In this document: positions 37,471-49,740 of the stretch, one piece after another
Layout of the letters: every line of letters starts with the position of its first letter
Numbering within the stretch: position 1 is the stretch's first letter
Assembly (NCBI GenBank): GCA_963082975.1
Contig: OY720350.1
Span: forward strand, 48,872,734-48,936,733
Length of the DNA stretch: 64,000 nucleotides
Reading direction: 5' to 3'
Origin: Labia minor
Lineage: Eukaryota; Arthropoda; Insecta; Dermaptera; Spongiphoridae
Translations under genes and position numbers: made by a program
The notes under the pieces: generated by a model
The model's database searches: none
What the model was told of the DNA's origin: nothing
The model's input: the letters and a program-made list of their open reading frames with translations, nothing else

Positions 37471-40400
37471 TAGGATTATTAACTAATAATTGAATATATC
37501 AGTACCAAAATATGTATTGCTAGCAAATATTTAGTGAGCACTCGCCATTGTTTCAAAAGTCTTTTTTGGTAACACACAAAAATATTTTATTTCAATTAGA
37601 ACAAATAAGACAATATTAAGTAGTTCCACGACTCGCCGATAGGAAATTTGAATATTATCTATACTTATGCCCTTTTCTCTAAGATAGCTAAAAGTTGGGT
37701 CCCAAAATTGGAAATTTTTGTTCCACTCTGTAAACCTATGGAATATATATGTATAAATGAAAATTTTTTTATTAAGTTTTTAAAAATTGTATTGAATTTC
37801 TGATAATAAGAGACAAGTCGTATAAAAATACAATCTAGATTTATTAAAATAATTAAAACTAAACATCTTATGTTTGTTTAAACTTTTTGCATAACAGCTG
37901 TGAATAAATCTTTCATATGTCATCTTTATTTTCATATGAAGCAACAACTAACAAATTATTAAACAAACGAAAATATATATTAAACAAAATCATTAAGATG
38001 TCTATTTCTTTTATATAAAAAATAATTAATTATAAATTTGTGTTGATATATTTATAAATATTATCATATTTATCTTATATTTATATATATATATATATAT
38101 AGATAGATAGATAAAGCTACATATTTAGATTTATCAGTGAAATCTTTTGACATTTTTATATAAACTGTATTTTAGAAATGCACATATATATCTTGCAAAT
38201 GAGTGTAAATAATATTAAGAAAAAAGTGATAAAAAAATCCAACGTGCTCCCGAAAACGTCAGTGTCCTATGTGAAAATTTCTTAACACTTGACAGATGAC
38301 GAGTCATTTCTTTAAATAAATGGTATTTTTGCAAGTACAGAAAGTCAACTCCCTATTTGTAATATTCATTAAATGAATAAATGTTAATAAAATCTAAAAC
38401 TGGAATATATACTATAAATGAATTTTTTTTACTTTAGTATCCCTTTTTTTATTTATGTTTATATTGGTCTTAATATAATAAACAAGAATCAGGTGTATAA
38501 AGAATCTATAAATTTTATCAAAAGAATAACCAAAAATTTTTTTTTATTTGTTTATTTATTGTTTTGAAAAATAATTAACATTTATGTTTTTTAAACAAAG
38601 ATTAAAAATGCACCGGATATATAAAATAAATGTAGATAGATGGAATTGGAGGAGAATAAGATTTAAGTGAAGTTGGCTTAGAATACGGATGGTTGGAGGA
38701 ACGTGGTTGCTGCAGTCAACAAAAATGCCGAATTTAATAACGCCAAAGAGATAGATAAAAACTTAAAAGAACCCTTTATTTATTATATATTTATTCGTAT
38801 AAATTTCTTTCATATTTTGTAATAATTATTCTGAATTTTTCAATTGTTTCTTCCCCCCCCAGAATCATTTTCTTTTTCAGGTCATGCATTTCTAATTTTC
38901 AATATTGACTTATTATATATGTATTATAATATTGTAAATTAAAAACCAAATACAATTGTTTTCTTTATTTATTTTTGAAATATAAAATATAAAAAGCGGA
39001 GTTTTTTCTTTACTTTCTTTTGACTCATTTGCGATGGGGTAAACCCCGAAGTGGCCCTTGCCCTTGGACCCCGCCCAACGTCGGTGTATTTCCGATAACC
39101 GATAATCAAAAGGCTCTGCCTTTTAAGAGTTAAGCGTCGCCGGCTCACCTAATTGAGATGTAACTGAGAGGCGGCAAAAGGAGAGAGATAGAATAAAACT
39201 TTTACTTACCTTCTTCCAATTTCAATCGTTCTTTATTTTATAACTTCTAACATCGAAGATTGTAGAATTAAACATTGCTTTTAGATAAAGTTAATCCAGA
39301 TATGCCACTCATATAAATAACATTGTAACTGGAAAACAGTTTTCATTCTAAAGACTAATTTTTCCTAAAGAGATCCATGGGTAGGCCAAAGTAAATTAAT
39401 ATTTTTGAAAAATAGATTAAAAAAGATCAGATAATGGAATCAGACCCAGACAACAAAAACAGGTTTGCAACAAGAACGTACTAAATAAAATATGACAAAT
39501 TTATTTTTTTATTTTTAAAGAAAATGAATGGAATGAAAAATAAATTGATATTACAAAACTATGAATTTTTCATCCTATTTTGATTTTAATTATTTCTTTT
39601 CATATTATTTGTCGAACATAATAATTTGAATAAAAATAGTATTTATATTCTTAGAACACATTTGTTTGCTTTTAATGATTGATTAATTTGAAGAATATTG
39701 AATTATCATTCTGCCAAGAGATTCTCTCCCGCTTAGGGGTTGGTCTGTTTCTCTCTCTCTCTCGTTTTCTTAACTCAAGAATTATTAATAATCGTCAAAG
39801 ATCGACGTCGACTCCATTCTGGTACCCCTTTCTTAGATTATGCTTCTCAGGCGTATAGAATTACCCAAAATATCATAAAGTTTGAAATCTCTCCCCCCAC
39901 TACGTCTCCAGAGTGTCCCATCTCTATGCTCTCTCTTCATCCTCCCCCTCCCCTCCCACTTGAACAATCTCCTTGTTTTTAAATGATGGAATATTTTTAG
40001 ATATCTTGGTTTCTTGAAAAACTCACGATTTTTGATCCATCTCGACGATAATCGTAAGAAGCTTTGATGTTTAGGTTCGAAAAAAAATTAAATTCGTAGA
40101 GGCCATCCTCTCTTTCTCTGTTCACTCATTTATTCACTCGCCACTTCACAATTTATCGGCTTTTATTACGGTTTCTATCAAAGCAGACAAATTGAACACA
40201 AAGGGGAAATTGTTCCTCCTCAATTTCATTTAGTAACAATTTTGTAAACAACCTCTCTCTTCAAGTGCTCTGATAACTCTTTTATATCAACATTTTTATT
40301 TTCTATTAGGATTTGTTATTTCAAATAAGGCAATACCATATATACGTAAATATATATATATATATATAATTTAAAAAATATATCCCCCATGTTAATTAAA

Positions 40401-41079
40401 TATTGAATCTAATAACACTGAATAACATTCAATTAATAGATGAGCCTTTTTAAAAATATAAGCATAATAAAAATTGAATGATCATTCAATGAATTCACCC
40501 TTCTTGTAGTTGATCAACGTTGAACTTAACTTAAACCCTAAAGAGACAAAAAATAAAATAATAACCTCCTCCTCCTCTCTTCTTACCAATCTAATTTCCT
40601 TGGCAGTCGATGTTGATTTGTGTTAAATATCCCGAATACAAAGAAATGAGATTAAATATGTCGAGAAAGATGTTCAACTCCGCCCATGAATCGGTTATTT
40701 TCTCTTTCATTAACGTATTTATTATTTTTAATCACTAAAGGGAGTTTTTTTTTTCTCCCTTTGGGATCCTCCCAGAGTCTTAAATAAGCCCTAATGGAGT
40801 CATTGGTTTGAGTTGCTTAACGAGAGGGGCCTGAGCCGTTCTCCCCCTAGATCCCACCCTCTTTAATAGGAATAGGCGCGTCACTGGGACTACACAACAA
40901 GACGAATGATCCCCTAAAGAGGACAACCAACCAGTCAAATCAAAATTTGTTTGCAAAAACTATTTTACCTATAAATTACTATTTTAAACTAACTTAATGT
41001 TTATGTACATTCATACAGATTGACCTCGTCTTTTTTATACATTAGATTATTAAACTCCTAAAGTCAGATAAGTGATATA
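37471..41079. other. AT-rich with scattered GC-richer patches, no gene seen
   Basis: TA and GATA microsatellites at about 38080-38112. Patches of near-normal GC at 39030-39190, 39720-40000 (pyrimidine-rich) and 40560-40930 contain no frame with splice sites that I recognise. They could be regulatory or decayed repeats. Confidence 0.4.
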
Positions 41080-41417
41080 CAGTTGACGTTCTCTATAAGC
41101 TACTCATTTGAACCAATTTCAATAAAAGTTTCTTATAGGGAAAAAGGAGTGTAAAAATACTTACCGTCTAGAAAATATTTTTCCTTATTTCTTTTAATAA
41201 CTAAACTCTGTCAGAATAAACTATTATAATAACAGAAATTAACTTCAATTCTGGCAGCACAAACATAAACACAATCATATTCCAATAACAGAATTTTTTA
41301 TAATTTGAGGTTATCTTGTTGTGAACAGCTGTCAACTTAAATATTTAGCTTTAAAAAAATAAGTTTTTTGTACACAAAAGTTGAACTAAAAAAGTTGCTT
41401 ATATAGAGCGTTCACTG
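41080..41417. mobile_element. Pogo-like MITE
   Basis: Ends CAGTTGACGTTCTCTATAAG and, reversed, CAGTGAACGCTCTATATAAG, flanked by TA. The CAGT(G/T)(A/G)AC...CTATA pattern is usual for pogo/Tigger relatives. Non-coding. Confidence 0.75.
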
Positions 41418-41989
41418 TATTTATCAAAATCAACAATTTTTAACTTTGAAAAAATAATGCTATCTATAACTAATAAAAACATAAGCATTAAGTAAAAGTA
41501 TGTTTCTTATAGGTATGGGAATAGTTGATAGTTTTATGAGATATACTCCAATGTTCCAATTAACCTAAATTTCGGGTTCCAATCCAATTAGCCTTTTATT
41601 TAAGAGTTACATATTAAATCAAGTTACTCCACAGAGCTTGTAGTCTTTTTTTATTCATTGGTCGCCCTTTTTGTGGGGGAGGAGCACAGACAAAGGCTCC
41701 TAAAGTGATAACTCACTCATGTGAAGATAGCGAAGGAAGATTCTATCGCTTGGCCAAAACAAATAGAAAAACTCTAACTAATTAGAGCACTTTAATAACT
41801 TGTCATTTATCAACTATTAATTGAGATTAGTGTGATAGCGTGTAAAATAAATTGTTATTTATTATAATTGTAAAACATCCACGATTAAGCAATCGATTAG
41901 TATCACAGATATTGGAGAAGCAGGAGGAAGGAGGAGGGGAGTGAGTACTCAAAAAATAGTTAATCAAGTTTTTCAGAGTTGAGTTGGGA

Positions 41990-42312
41990 TAGAGGGTTAT
42001 TTTTCCCGGAGTATTTTCGTTCCCGGGAATCGGGAAATTTAAAAATACATTTCCCGGGAATCCCGGGAAATTATAAAAATACTAAATTTGAGGTGGAAAT
42101 TGTAAAAGTTTTACGAAAAAGTTAAATAAATGTTGTTTTTACCAAAAAATAAAATAAATTTAATTCAAAAATAAAAAAAAAAAAAATTCAGTAAGATATA
42201 ATATATAATCATCAAAATATAACATAAACATAATTATTTTCTTTTACTTGTTTAGAAAATAACATTTTAGGAACGAGAGGCAATCAAGGGAATTCCCGGG
42301 AATAACGCTCTA
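41990..42312. mobile_element. hAT MITE with CCCGGGAAT repeats
   Basis: Ends TAGAGGGTTATT and AATAACGCTCTA with a perfect 8-bp duplication AGTTGGGA (41982-41989 and 42313-42320). TTCCCGGGAAT-type palindromes are repeated near both ends. Non-coding. Confidence 0.88.
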
Positions 42313-42394
42313 AGTTGGGATATGTTGAAAATAAAATATTTTCAGTATTAAAATAATAATGCAGAACACCACAGTAAAATATTATTTAATGTTT

Positions 42395-42984
42395 ACTATC
42401 ATGGCAGAGATACTATCACGAAAATTTTCGATGTCGAGATTTTGATGTTTTTATACGTTTTGAAGGTCCCTGAGTCACTAAGGTTGAGAAAAATGTCTCT
42501 GTGTCTGTCTTTGTATGTGTATGTGTGTGTATGTAGACAAGATTACGCAAAAACGGTTTGAGCTAGAATAATGAAATTTGTTATACGGGCATTATTCAAA
42601 ATTCGTAGTTTTTTTTATCAACTTTTGAGAAATATAGCTGATCTTGAAGTGTGTCATTACCTACTACGTTTTTATTTTTTTTCCCACTAAACTGACCGTA
42701 AAAATAAAGATATATGTTTTTCACACGAATAAAAATTGTATAAAACTGCTATAGATAGAATTTCAGCTTGATTGAATCGCTGAAAGTACCGGAATTAATT
42801 TTTTAACACGACTGCAAATCACGCGCCAGCACGTGATGTGGTGCCTTCAACAAAGAGCCATACACGCGCTGGTTTAATAAATATTATTTATTAATTTTAA
42901 TTTATAATTAATTAAATTTAATTTAAATATAATATGTTATTTAATCCAAATCAAATTGAGAGATAGTCGAGTGGAGACACTCCA
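42395..42984 (-). mobile_element. H2 copy 2f
   Basis: Reverse copy with a degraded 5' palindrome (ACTATCATGGCAGAGATACT) and a complete 3' stem-loop. It is the sister of copy 2b. Fourteen bases after its end a Helitron has inserted. Confidence 0.78.
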
Positions 42985-42998
42985 GATTTATTTGTACA

Positions 42999-43555
42999 CC
43001 AGGCGCTCTTCACACCTAGACGGGGGCTCCGCCCCCTGTACCCCCGAATGGTATTTGGTTGAAAGTCTGTATGTAAAAGGTATTCATCCATTTTGTTTCA
43101 ATCAGTATAAGTAGATAAGATATATATTTGTTTTCTTGGAAAATATATTTTAATTTAAGCAACAACAAATTTTCCTAGTATAATAAGTAAGATTTATTGA
43201 CTATTTCATATTATTATTTATATATTTACTAATATATTTGTGGCTCTTTGCATTTATTTAAGTAGATTTTAATTAATTAAATAATTAATATTCTAAGTTT
43301 ATGAACATTATTTTTTTTTATAAATTATATTAATTAAAATTTATTTTCTTATTTCTGTTTGTTCTTTATTTTACATATATATGTACAAAACACAAAACAA
43401 TAACACAGACAGACACACAGACATTGCCTTTTATATAGATAGATAGATTAAAACCTTCCCTGGGATGCCCACAACAATCCCTGAAAGTTTCACCGTAATC
43501 GGACGGGTAGTTTTTGAGTATTTGACAGACAGACATTCCCTTTTATATATATAGA
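42999..43555 (-). mobile_element. Helitron, young copy C with shortened 3' end
   Basis: Reverse orientation. The 5' TCTATATATATAAAAGG end is at 43555 and the 3' end is CTGG (42999-43002, read on the - strand), which is 20 bases short of copy A's CTAG. The locus at 23701 is the matching empty site and shows insertion exactly between A and T. The body is nearly identical to copy A, including the doubled 5' end. Confidence 0.88.
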
Positions 43556-43706
43556 TATATTATAATAGATAATAGATCATATATTCAAAAAATCTACAAA
43601 TCAATAATTGGTATATAACCAATAATAAAAATGAATATTAAACTCAAATCAGTCATGTAATAAATAAAGACTAAAAAATCAATTTCAAAATAAAATTATA
43701 TGATAT
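43556..43706. repeat. Other half of the duplicated flank
   Basis: This is the partner of 23713-23856, displaced by Helitron copy C. Similarity ends around AAAATTATATGATA; beyond that the two loci differ. Confidence 0.85.
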
Positions 43707-45120
43707 AAAGAAAATTTATTAATATTATTTAATTTTATTTCCTTATCATATATTTATCTTGCAATTTGTTGTTGTTTTTCTCTAATATATATATACATAT
43801 ATTACGCGTCTTTGAAATCCTTACGAAATATATAATATTGAAAGGAATGGATAAAAGGGTGGGTGGAGCATGATTAGCCCCGAGTGTTAAGAGGCTCGTT
43901 AGAATGGTGAGACAGACGAATACTGACTGCTGCTGTGGTTGGTCTGCTCGCTGCCGCATACCTATTCAATCGAGCCATCCCCTCCCCCTCGCCCTTTCGG
44001 AGACCTCCTTGGCTTGTGTTCTCCCTTCTACCTGTCCTCTAACAACGATCCAAAGTCAAATGCTTCCAAATTAGCCAATCTCAATAAACAAATTGGGAAA
44101 TGAGAAGGACGATCAGATAAAAGGGAGCAGCCACTCGCCTTCCTGATATCTCGGTATGTCACTCGATACACTGTCACTAAATAATAGAGTCAGCAGGCTC
44201 AAGTGAAAGAATTAGATGAAAAATTTGGGACATCTGATAATCAGCAATAAGAATAGAAAATTATTTCCCATAAACTCTTCCCTAGAAATGAAAGATACAG
44301 GGAGAGGATAATTTCAAGAAAAAATGTACAATATCATATACATACAATGATTAGATAACTAAAATCTTGTGTTCTAAAAATTTTGAATTATATTTTTTTT
44401 ATATTTTTTTTTTTTAACTCTTTTCTGAAATTTATTCTTTTTATAATCTTAATGTAAATAAGAATTGAATAATTATTTTTAAATTTATTTCTTATTCATG
44501 GAAAGTGTTTTCCTTTGTAATCTTTGTTGGATTGTTCACTAAAATTTTGTTTATAGTTATTTCTTCTACAATTCGATTCTAGAATTAATTTCCATAATCC
44601 TTATATAAGCAAGATCTCTGCATCTTTTTCAGTTTTTTCATATTTAGTTTTTAATAACAAAAGAAAAGTAATAAAATATTATTTTTAACTATTCTATAAT
44701 ATTACAGTCAAATTTTAATGTACGGAAATATGTAGAAAACGATTCAAATAAAAATATTACATTCTGTTTTATTGTTCTATTATTATATTATATTGTATAC
44801 GATGATCGTTCGAAAAATTCTCAGTCTGACACTGATTTACAAGATTTTTGACAATTTTTGACAACTTTTTTTTTTCAACTTAGAATATTTATATGGCTTG
44901 CTGAAAGTTTAAAATTAATGTGTTCGTTTGTGGCAATCGTTTGAAGAAAAAAGTTTTCATATTTTCTAAAAAAGATTGATAAACTAGAAGGGCGTGTGAT
45001 AAAAAATTTTGTTTTAAATGTTTCGTTTATTTTTATAAAATTTTGAAAATTTTCAGTGTAATCGCGTCTAAACTAGTTTAAACAATTATAAGATGTTTTC
45101 AATCGATTTTATCTATTTTT
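43707..45120. other. No gene seen; GC-richer block at 43850-44230
   Basis: The block has near-normal GC and a reverse open frame from 43959 (MRQRADQPQQQSVFVCLTIL, then a hydrophobic run) that looks like a signal peptide by composition, but nothing follows that would make a protein. 44800-45070 may be worn transposon sequence. Confidence 0.35.
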
Positions 45121-45717
45121 GCTATCTCGTAAGAGATAGTATTGCGATCACGAAAATTTTCGATGTTGAGATTTTGATGTTTTTATACGTTTTGAAGGAT
45201 ACTGAATCATTTTCACTAAGGTTGAGAAAAATGTATGTGTGTGTGTGTGTATGTATGTATGTAACCAAGATTACGCAAAAACGGTTTGAGCTAGAATGAT
45301 GAAATTTTGTTCATGGGCATTATTCAAAATTCATAGTTTTCTATCAACTTTTGAGAAATGTAGCTCAACCGGAAGAGGGTCATTACCTACAACGTTTTGA
45401 TTTTTTTCTTCTAAAGTGACCGTAAAAATAAAGATATATGTTTGATAATTTTTCACATGATTAATAATTGTATAAAACTGCTATATATAGAATTTCAGCT
45501 TGATTTATTTGCTGAAAGTACCAGAATTAATTTTTTAACACTGCATATCACGCGGCAGCACGTGACGTGGTGCCAACAAAGAGCCAAAGACGCTCTAGTT
45601 TAATAAATATTATTTATTAATTTTAATTTATAATTTAATTAATTTAATTTAATTTAAATTAATATATGTTATTTAATCTAATTCAAATTTGCGAGATATT
45701 CGAGTGGAGACACTCCA
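45121..45717 (-). mobile_element. H2 copy 2g
   Basis: Reverse copy from GCTATCTCGTAAGAGATAGT to GAGACACTCCA. It has a (TG)n run followed by GTATGTATGTATG. It is close in sequence to copies 2d and 2e. Confidence 0.8.
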
Positions 45718-46554
45718 ACTTTTTTACAAAATGTGAAAACTTGTTAACATCATTCAATCGTCACAAACCAACATGTCCTAAATTTTACCCATTTGATTTT
45801 ACATAAAAAATACAATTCTTAAAAATAATATATTCATTATAAGAATAAAATTTTCTTATTTTATTTATTTATAAACTCACTCTTATTTATTTAATTTTGT
45901 TTAATTTTTAGACACAAGTTTATTTAATGTTATATTTCAAATAATTATTTTTAAATGTTTTAAGTTTAAAAATAATTTTTTTTCTTAATTTGAAATCTTC
46001 TTTCAATATCACCTTCTCGCCGATAGGTCCCTATTACTTTTATAGTTTTTTTTAAATTTCTCAATTCAATTTAGTGGAATAAGAATGGAATTGAGTTGCC
46101 ATTCACATTCCTATGTAAAATATTATTCATCTAAAAAGTATTTACTTAAATAATTTATTACGGAATTTTGATTGAACTCTCATTTGTAAATGAAATATGA
46201 ACGGTGACTTTTTATTTATGATAGTTAGTTGTGATGGTTTAACTGGGTAGGTGGTCATTGGCCCTGAAGGGTTGTTTACCTGACCCACTCATCAAGAATT
46301 GGTTCCATTTTGCTTTCTCTATCAAAAATATATAATGATTAAAAGAAAAATAACAGCTAGAGAATATTTCATACAAATGATAGGCCAAGGGAGTGTGAGT
46401 TGTTGGGTGGTCGAGACAACACGTTTTGGATTATCTCTCTATGCAAATGCCCCATTCACTCCCGAACAATATTGATGGGATCAATCTCTTCCAATTTGTA
46501 CACCAACATATCATGTCTTTGCTCCCTCTTCTCAACTTTACAAACATACCTTAC
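45718..46554. other. AT-rich, no gene seen
   Basis: Low complexity up to 46200. A forward open frame at 46400-46657 overlaps the hAT end at 46555 and is not called. Confidence 0.5.
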
Positions 46555-46660
46555 CAGTGGTTCCCAAACTTATTTCGGCCACCGCGTTCTCTTTTCAGAA
46601 AACATTACTCATCGCTCTATGAAATTAATTTGTCTAATAAATTTTAATAGCAATTAACAA
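46555..46660 (+). mobile_element. hAT terminal fragment
   Basis: CAGTGGTTCCCAAACTTATT then TCGGCCACCGCG is the usual left end of a large hAT group. The right end was not found; the sequence fades into A/T-rich DNA before the mariner at 46809. Confidence 0.6.
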
Positions 46661-46808
46661 TTATGTATTTATATTTTTAATTTTTTCGGAAAATTTAGAA
46701 TAGACAGGTCTAAATTAAATACATTGTTTGAAAATTATGAAACTATTTATTAAACTAAGAATAGAAAAGTAATACAGATGAGGCCATTGCCATCCCCCTG
46801 GTTAGATA

Positions 46809-47306
46809 CGAGGGGTGTTCAAAGTATTCTCGGTAACGGGGTAATTTAGCAGTGATGAAGGGATTTAAATTATTTCAGTTGGTAACGACACTCCCTGAGA
46901 ACATAACCTCAAAATTTCATTTATTTATCATTAGTACTAATCTAATTATCGTTGGTGTAAGAAGATCAGAATGACTGATGCGACAATGTTGAGAAAAATG
47001 CTTTGAAGAAATAAAGCATACACCTTATAGCCCAGACCTTGCACCCAGTGATTACTTCTTGTTCCCCAACCTAAAAAAAGATCTTCGTGGAAAACGTTTT
47101 TCTGACGATGAAAAGCTGAAGGTGGCAATTAACGCACATTTTGAGGACAAGGAGGAAAAATATTTTTTAGAGGGAATTCAAAAGTTAGTTTCCCGAGCAA
47201 ACAAGTGTATTGAGGTTATGGGGGACTACATTGAAAAATAAATTTTAGTTAGAAGTTTCTGCATTTTCCTTCATACCTATACCGAGAATACTTTGAACAC
47301 CCCTCG
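46809..47306 (+). mobile_element. Mariner M1, internally deleted, with intact ends
   Basis: The ends CGAGGGGTGTTCAAAGTATT and the exact complement AATACTTTGAACACCCCTCG (28 bp including CTCGGTAA) are flanked by TA at 46807 and 47307. It contains 5' untranslated sequence fused to the transposase C-terminus. The clean ends suggest a young copy. Confidence 0.92.
47017..47241 (+). pseudogene. Mariner transposase C-terminal fragment
   Basis: An uninterrupted frame of 74 codons: HTPYSPDLAPSDYFLFPNLK, then KRFSDDEKLKVAINAHFEDK, ending CIEVMGDYIEK and TAA. The third catalytic Asp (in APSDY) is present. The N-terminal helix-turn-helix and the first two acidic residues are missing. Confidence 0.9.
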
Positions 47307-47308
47307 TA

Positions 47309-47800
47309 GATGTAGGTCTAGTAGGCTATGATAAGAATGACCCATTTATTTCCCAATATGATTTACAATGTTAAGAAAAAAATTTGCTAATTTACTAAAA
47401 TTATATTATTATTAATTAAAAATCAATTTATATTCAATTATACTTAATTTTATATATGTTAAACTATACTTGAAATATTACATTTACATTTGGAAATTAA
47501 TAAGATTTTCTATTTTAAAATGTGCCATGCTAAAAATTAAATAAGGATGATTACTTACATTTTAGCTGAATGTAGATCATTTCATCATAATCAGAAATGG
47601 AGAAGATAATCAAGAGGTCAAATCAACATACACTAGCAGAAACGAAGAAACATGAAATAGCAGTAAAAGATAATATATTTGATTATAAAATATTAAATTT
47701 AAATTGAGTTAAAAATTAAATAATAAAAAATACAGACCTTCAGAGTCAATAAATGGTTGATATACCTCGCAGATTAGAAAAAGTATATTCATATAATATA
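47309..47800. other. AT-rich, no gene seen
   Basis: No features are recognised between the mariner and the following MITE. Confidence 0.5.
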
Positions 47801-48136
47801 CAGGGTTATCATAAAAGAATGGTGCGGTTTCGAACATTGTTTAAAGAAAAACAGAATTAATTACAGTTAATCGCTCGACAAATATCCAAACGATAATCAA
47901 CTTCTCTCCAAACATTCAGGATTAATGAAGCAATGACAAACCGAAGAAATGTTAGCGAATGTTTGAAGAGAAGTTGATTACCGTTTGGACATTTGTCGAG
48001 CGATTCAAATTTATTAATTATGTAAAAAAAACTGTATGAGACGACAAATTAGATTAATAAACAACATTAACTGTAATTAATTCTGTTTTTCTTTAAACAA
48101 TGTTCGAAACCGCATCATTCTTTTATGATAACCCTG
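47801..48136. mobile_element. Mariner-like MITE with 70-bp inverted ends
   Basis: The arms start CAGGGTTATCATAAAAGAAT and continue GGTTTCGAACATTGTTTAAA. Left flank TA, right flank TT (one change). A second inner pair (CGCTCGACAAATATCCAAAC) makes the whole element nearly palindromic. Non-coding. Confidence 0.85.
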
Positions 48137-48239
48137 TTCGATATACCTATCAGTAAAATATTACAAAATTTAATTTTTATTGAAATATTTTATTTAAGTT
48201 CATTATTGAAATTATTATATTTTGAAAAAAAATGTGGGA

Positions 48240-48425
48240 GTGTGCGGACTGAATTCAGCTTCTCAATTCCCTTGGCAAGAAATCTTTCGATTTACCTCAA
48301 GCCACTTTTGCACCGCTTCCTAACTTCTTCTTTGTTAGGAAATATTTTTCCACGAAGTGAGGTAAAACCTTCCAACTCAATTTCTGAAGCTTATCACGGG
48401 TCAGCTTAGGAAGCTGCAATAAAGA
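48240..48425 (-). pseudogene. Mariner transposase C-terminal remnant
   Basis: The reverse strand reads KLTRDKLQKLSWKVLP, then after a gap a worn GKIFxNKEEVRK-like stretch and FLAKGIEKL in shifted frames, resembling the region around the third catalytic residue of another mariner clade. The PPYSPDLAP part is deleted. Several frame changes. Confidence 0.55.
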
Positions 48426-48675
48426 TAATACAAATGCATAACTGTGGGATGTGATTATTTTGAAAAATAGCCTGAATTTTGTAAGAATCGATTAAGCCAT
48501 TTGTCTATTTACTTATAGAATGACAGTCGTATATTCATATTTATTTTTTTATACTAATTTAGAATATAAACAGCCCGGACATCGCAAGGGATGATTTCTG
48601 TGGATAAGCCGCTCAGCGTTTTACATTGAGTAGCGAATGGGAACTGAGTGAATTCGGAAATTAAATCCTATAGAC

Positions 48676-49740
48676 CAGGGGTGGCCAACACGTCGACCGC
48701 AAAGGCTTTAAAAGTAGCCCGCGAAGCCAAAGTTGGACAATTTGTTATAACTTAAATAAATCTTTGAAATTCTTAATTCTATAATTTAATCTTACAATAA
48801 TAAATTATTTGTGAAACATACACATACTGTTTATATTTATCTGTAGTAATACTGAACGCGCTCTGTCGCGCTAGTTGGTAGCTGTGTGGGCGTGTGTCTC
48901 CAATTGCTTTTTCTCTGTAGCGAACATAGTCAGGGCGCATATCAGTATCAGTGTGTGTTAGAGAGATTGTAAAGTGACAGCCAGTGAAATGACAGTCAGT
49001 GATAGAGAACAGAAGTAAGTATGTTAGTTATTGTTTTAAATATTTCGTAATAATATCTTTAGTAGGTAAATTCTAAAATAATATTTAACCCTATTATTTT
49101 AGAATGAATAATCCAAGTACAAGCCGGAAAAAAACGTATCATTATCACAGTGAATGGGAAGAAGATTATTTCTTTACTATGATGAAAGATGTGTAAATGT
49201 ATCTGTTTTATTTTCAATGCAACAGTAGCTTTGTCTAAGAAAGAAAACGTTAAAAAACATTATCTAACAAATTATAAAAATTACGAAGAAGATTATCCAC
49301 GTGGCACTGCGTTAAGAAAAGCAAAAGTGTAACAACTGAAGGCACAAATAACTGCACAACAAAACAGTTTTTCAAAATACAATACAAATTCGAAGACAGC
49401 TACGATTGCTTCAAAGTTGCTGAAACTTTGATTAAACACAACAAACCGTTTCAAGATAGGGAAATATGGAAAGAGGCATTCATTAAAGCTGGAGAAGAAT
49501 TGTTTCAGAATTTTAAAATAAATCTGAAATAATGACATCAATCAAAAATATGTCATTATCGCGAAATACAGTTATGCGTAGAGCCGAAATCTTGAAGACA
49601 TTTTACATGAAAATATTAATAAATGCGTTTTATTATCATTGCAGTTTGACGAATCTATGGACTATACCGGTACTGCACAATTATGTGTTTTTATTCGAAT
49701 GGTTTTCGATGATGTTGGTTAATTATTAACTATTATTCCA
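48676..49740 (+). mobile_element. Broken hAT element (BED zinc-finger transposase type)
   Basis: The left end is CAGGGGTGGCCAACACGTCG, then a stretch with the AAGTAGCCCGCGAAGCC type. A probable 5' UTR intron runs from GTAAGT at 49015 to AG at 49102, directly before the ATG. The right end is missing; similarity ends near 49740. Confidence 0.7.
49104..49729 (+). pseudogene. hAT transposase fragment
   Basis: From the ATG it reads MNNPSTSRKKTYHYHSEWEE then DYFFTMMKD, followed in other frames by VALSKKENVKKHYLTNYKNY, AETLIKHNKPFQDREIWKEA and MSLSRNTVMRRAEIL. This is the ZBED5/GTF2IRD2-like hAT group: a BED finger followed by the start of the catalytic region. At least three frame changes or stops break it (one directly after MMKDV), and the catalytic core is lost. 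Confidence 0.72.

Noticed and set aside
43735-43959. Reverse frame with signal-peptide-like start
   Set aside because: The hydrophobic run is followed only by A/T-driven residues; no splice partner or homologous domain is seen.
46400-46657. Two overlapping forward frames of 85 and 73 codons
   Set aside because: They cross the left end of a hAT fragment and show no protein features.
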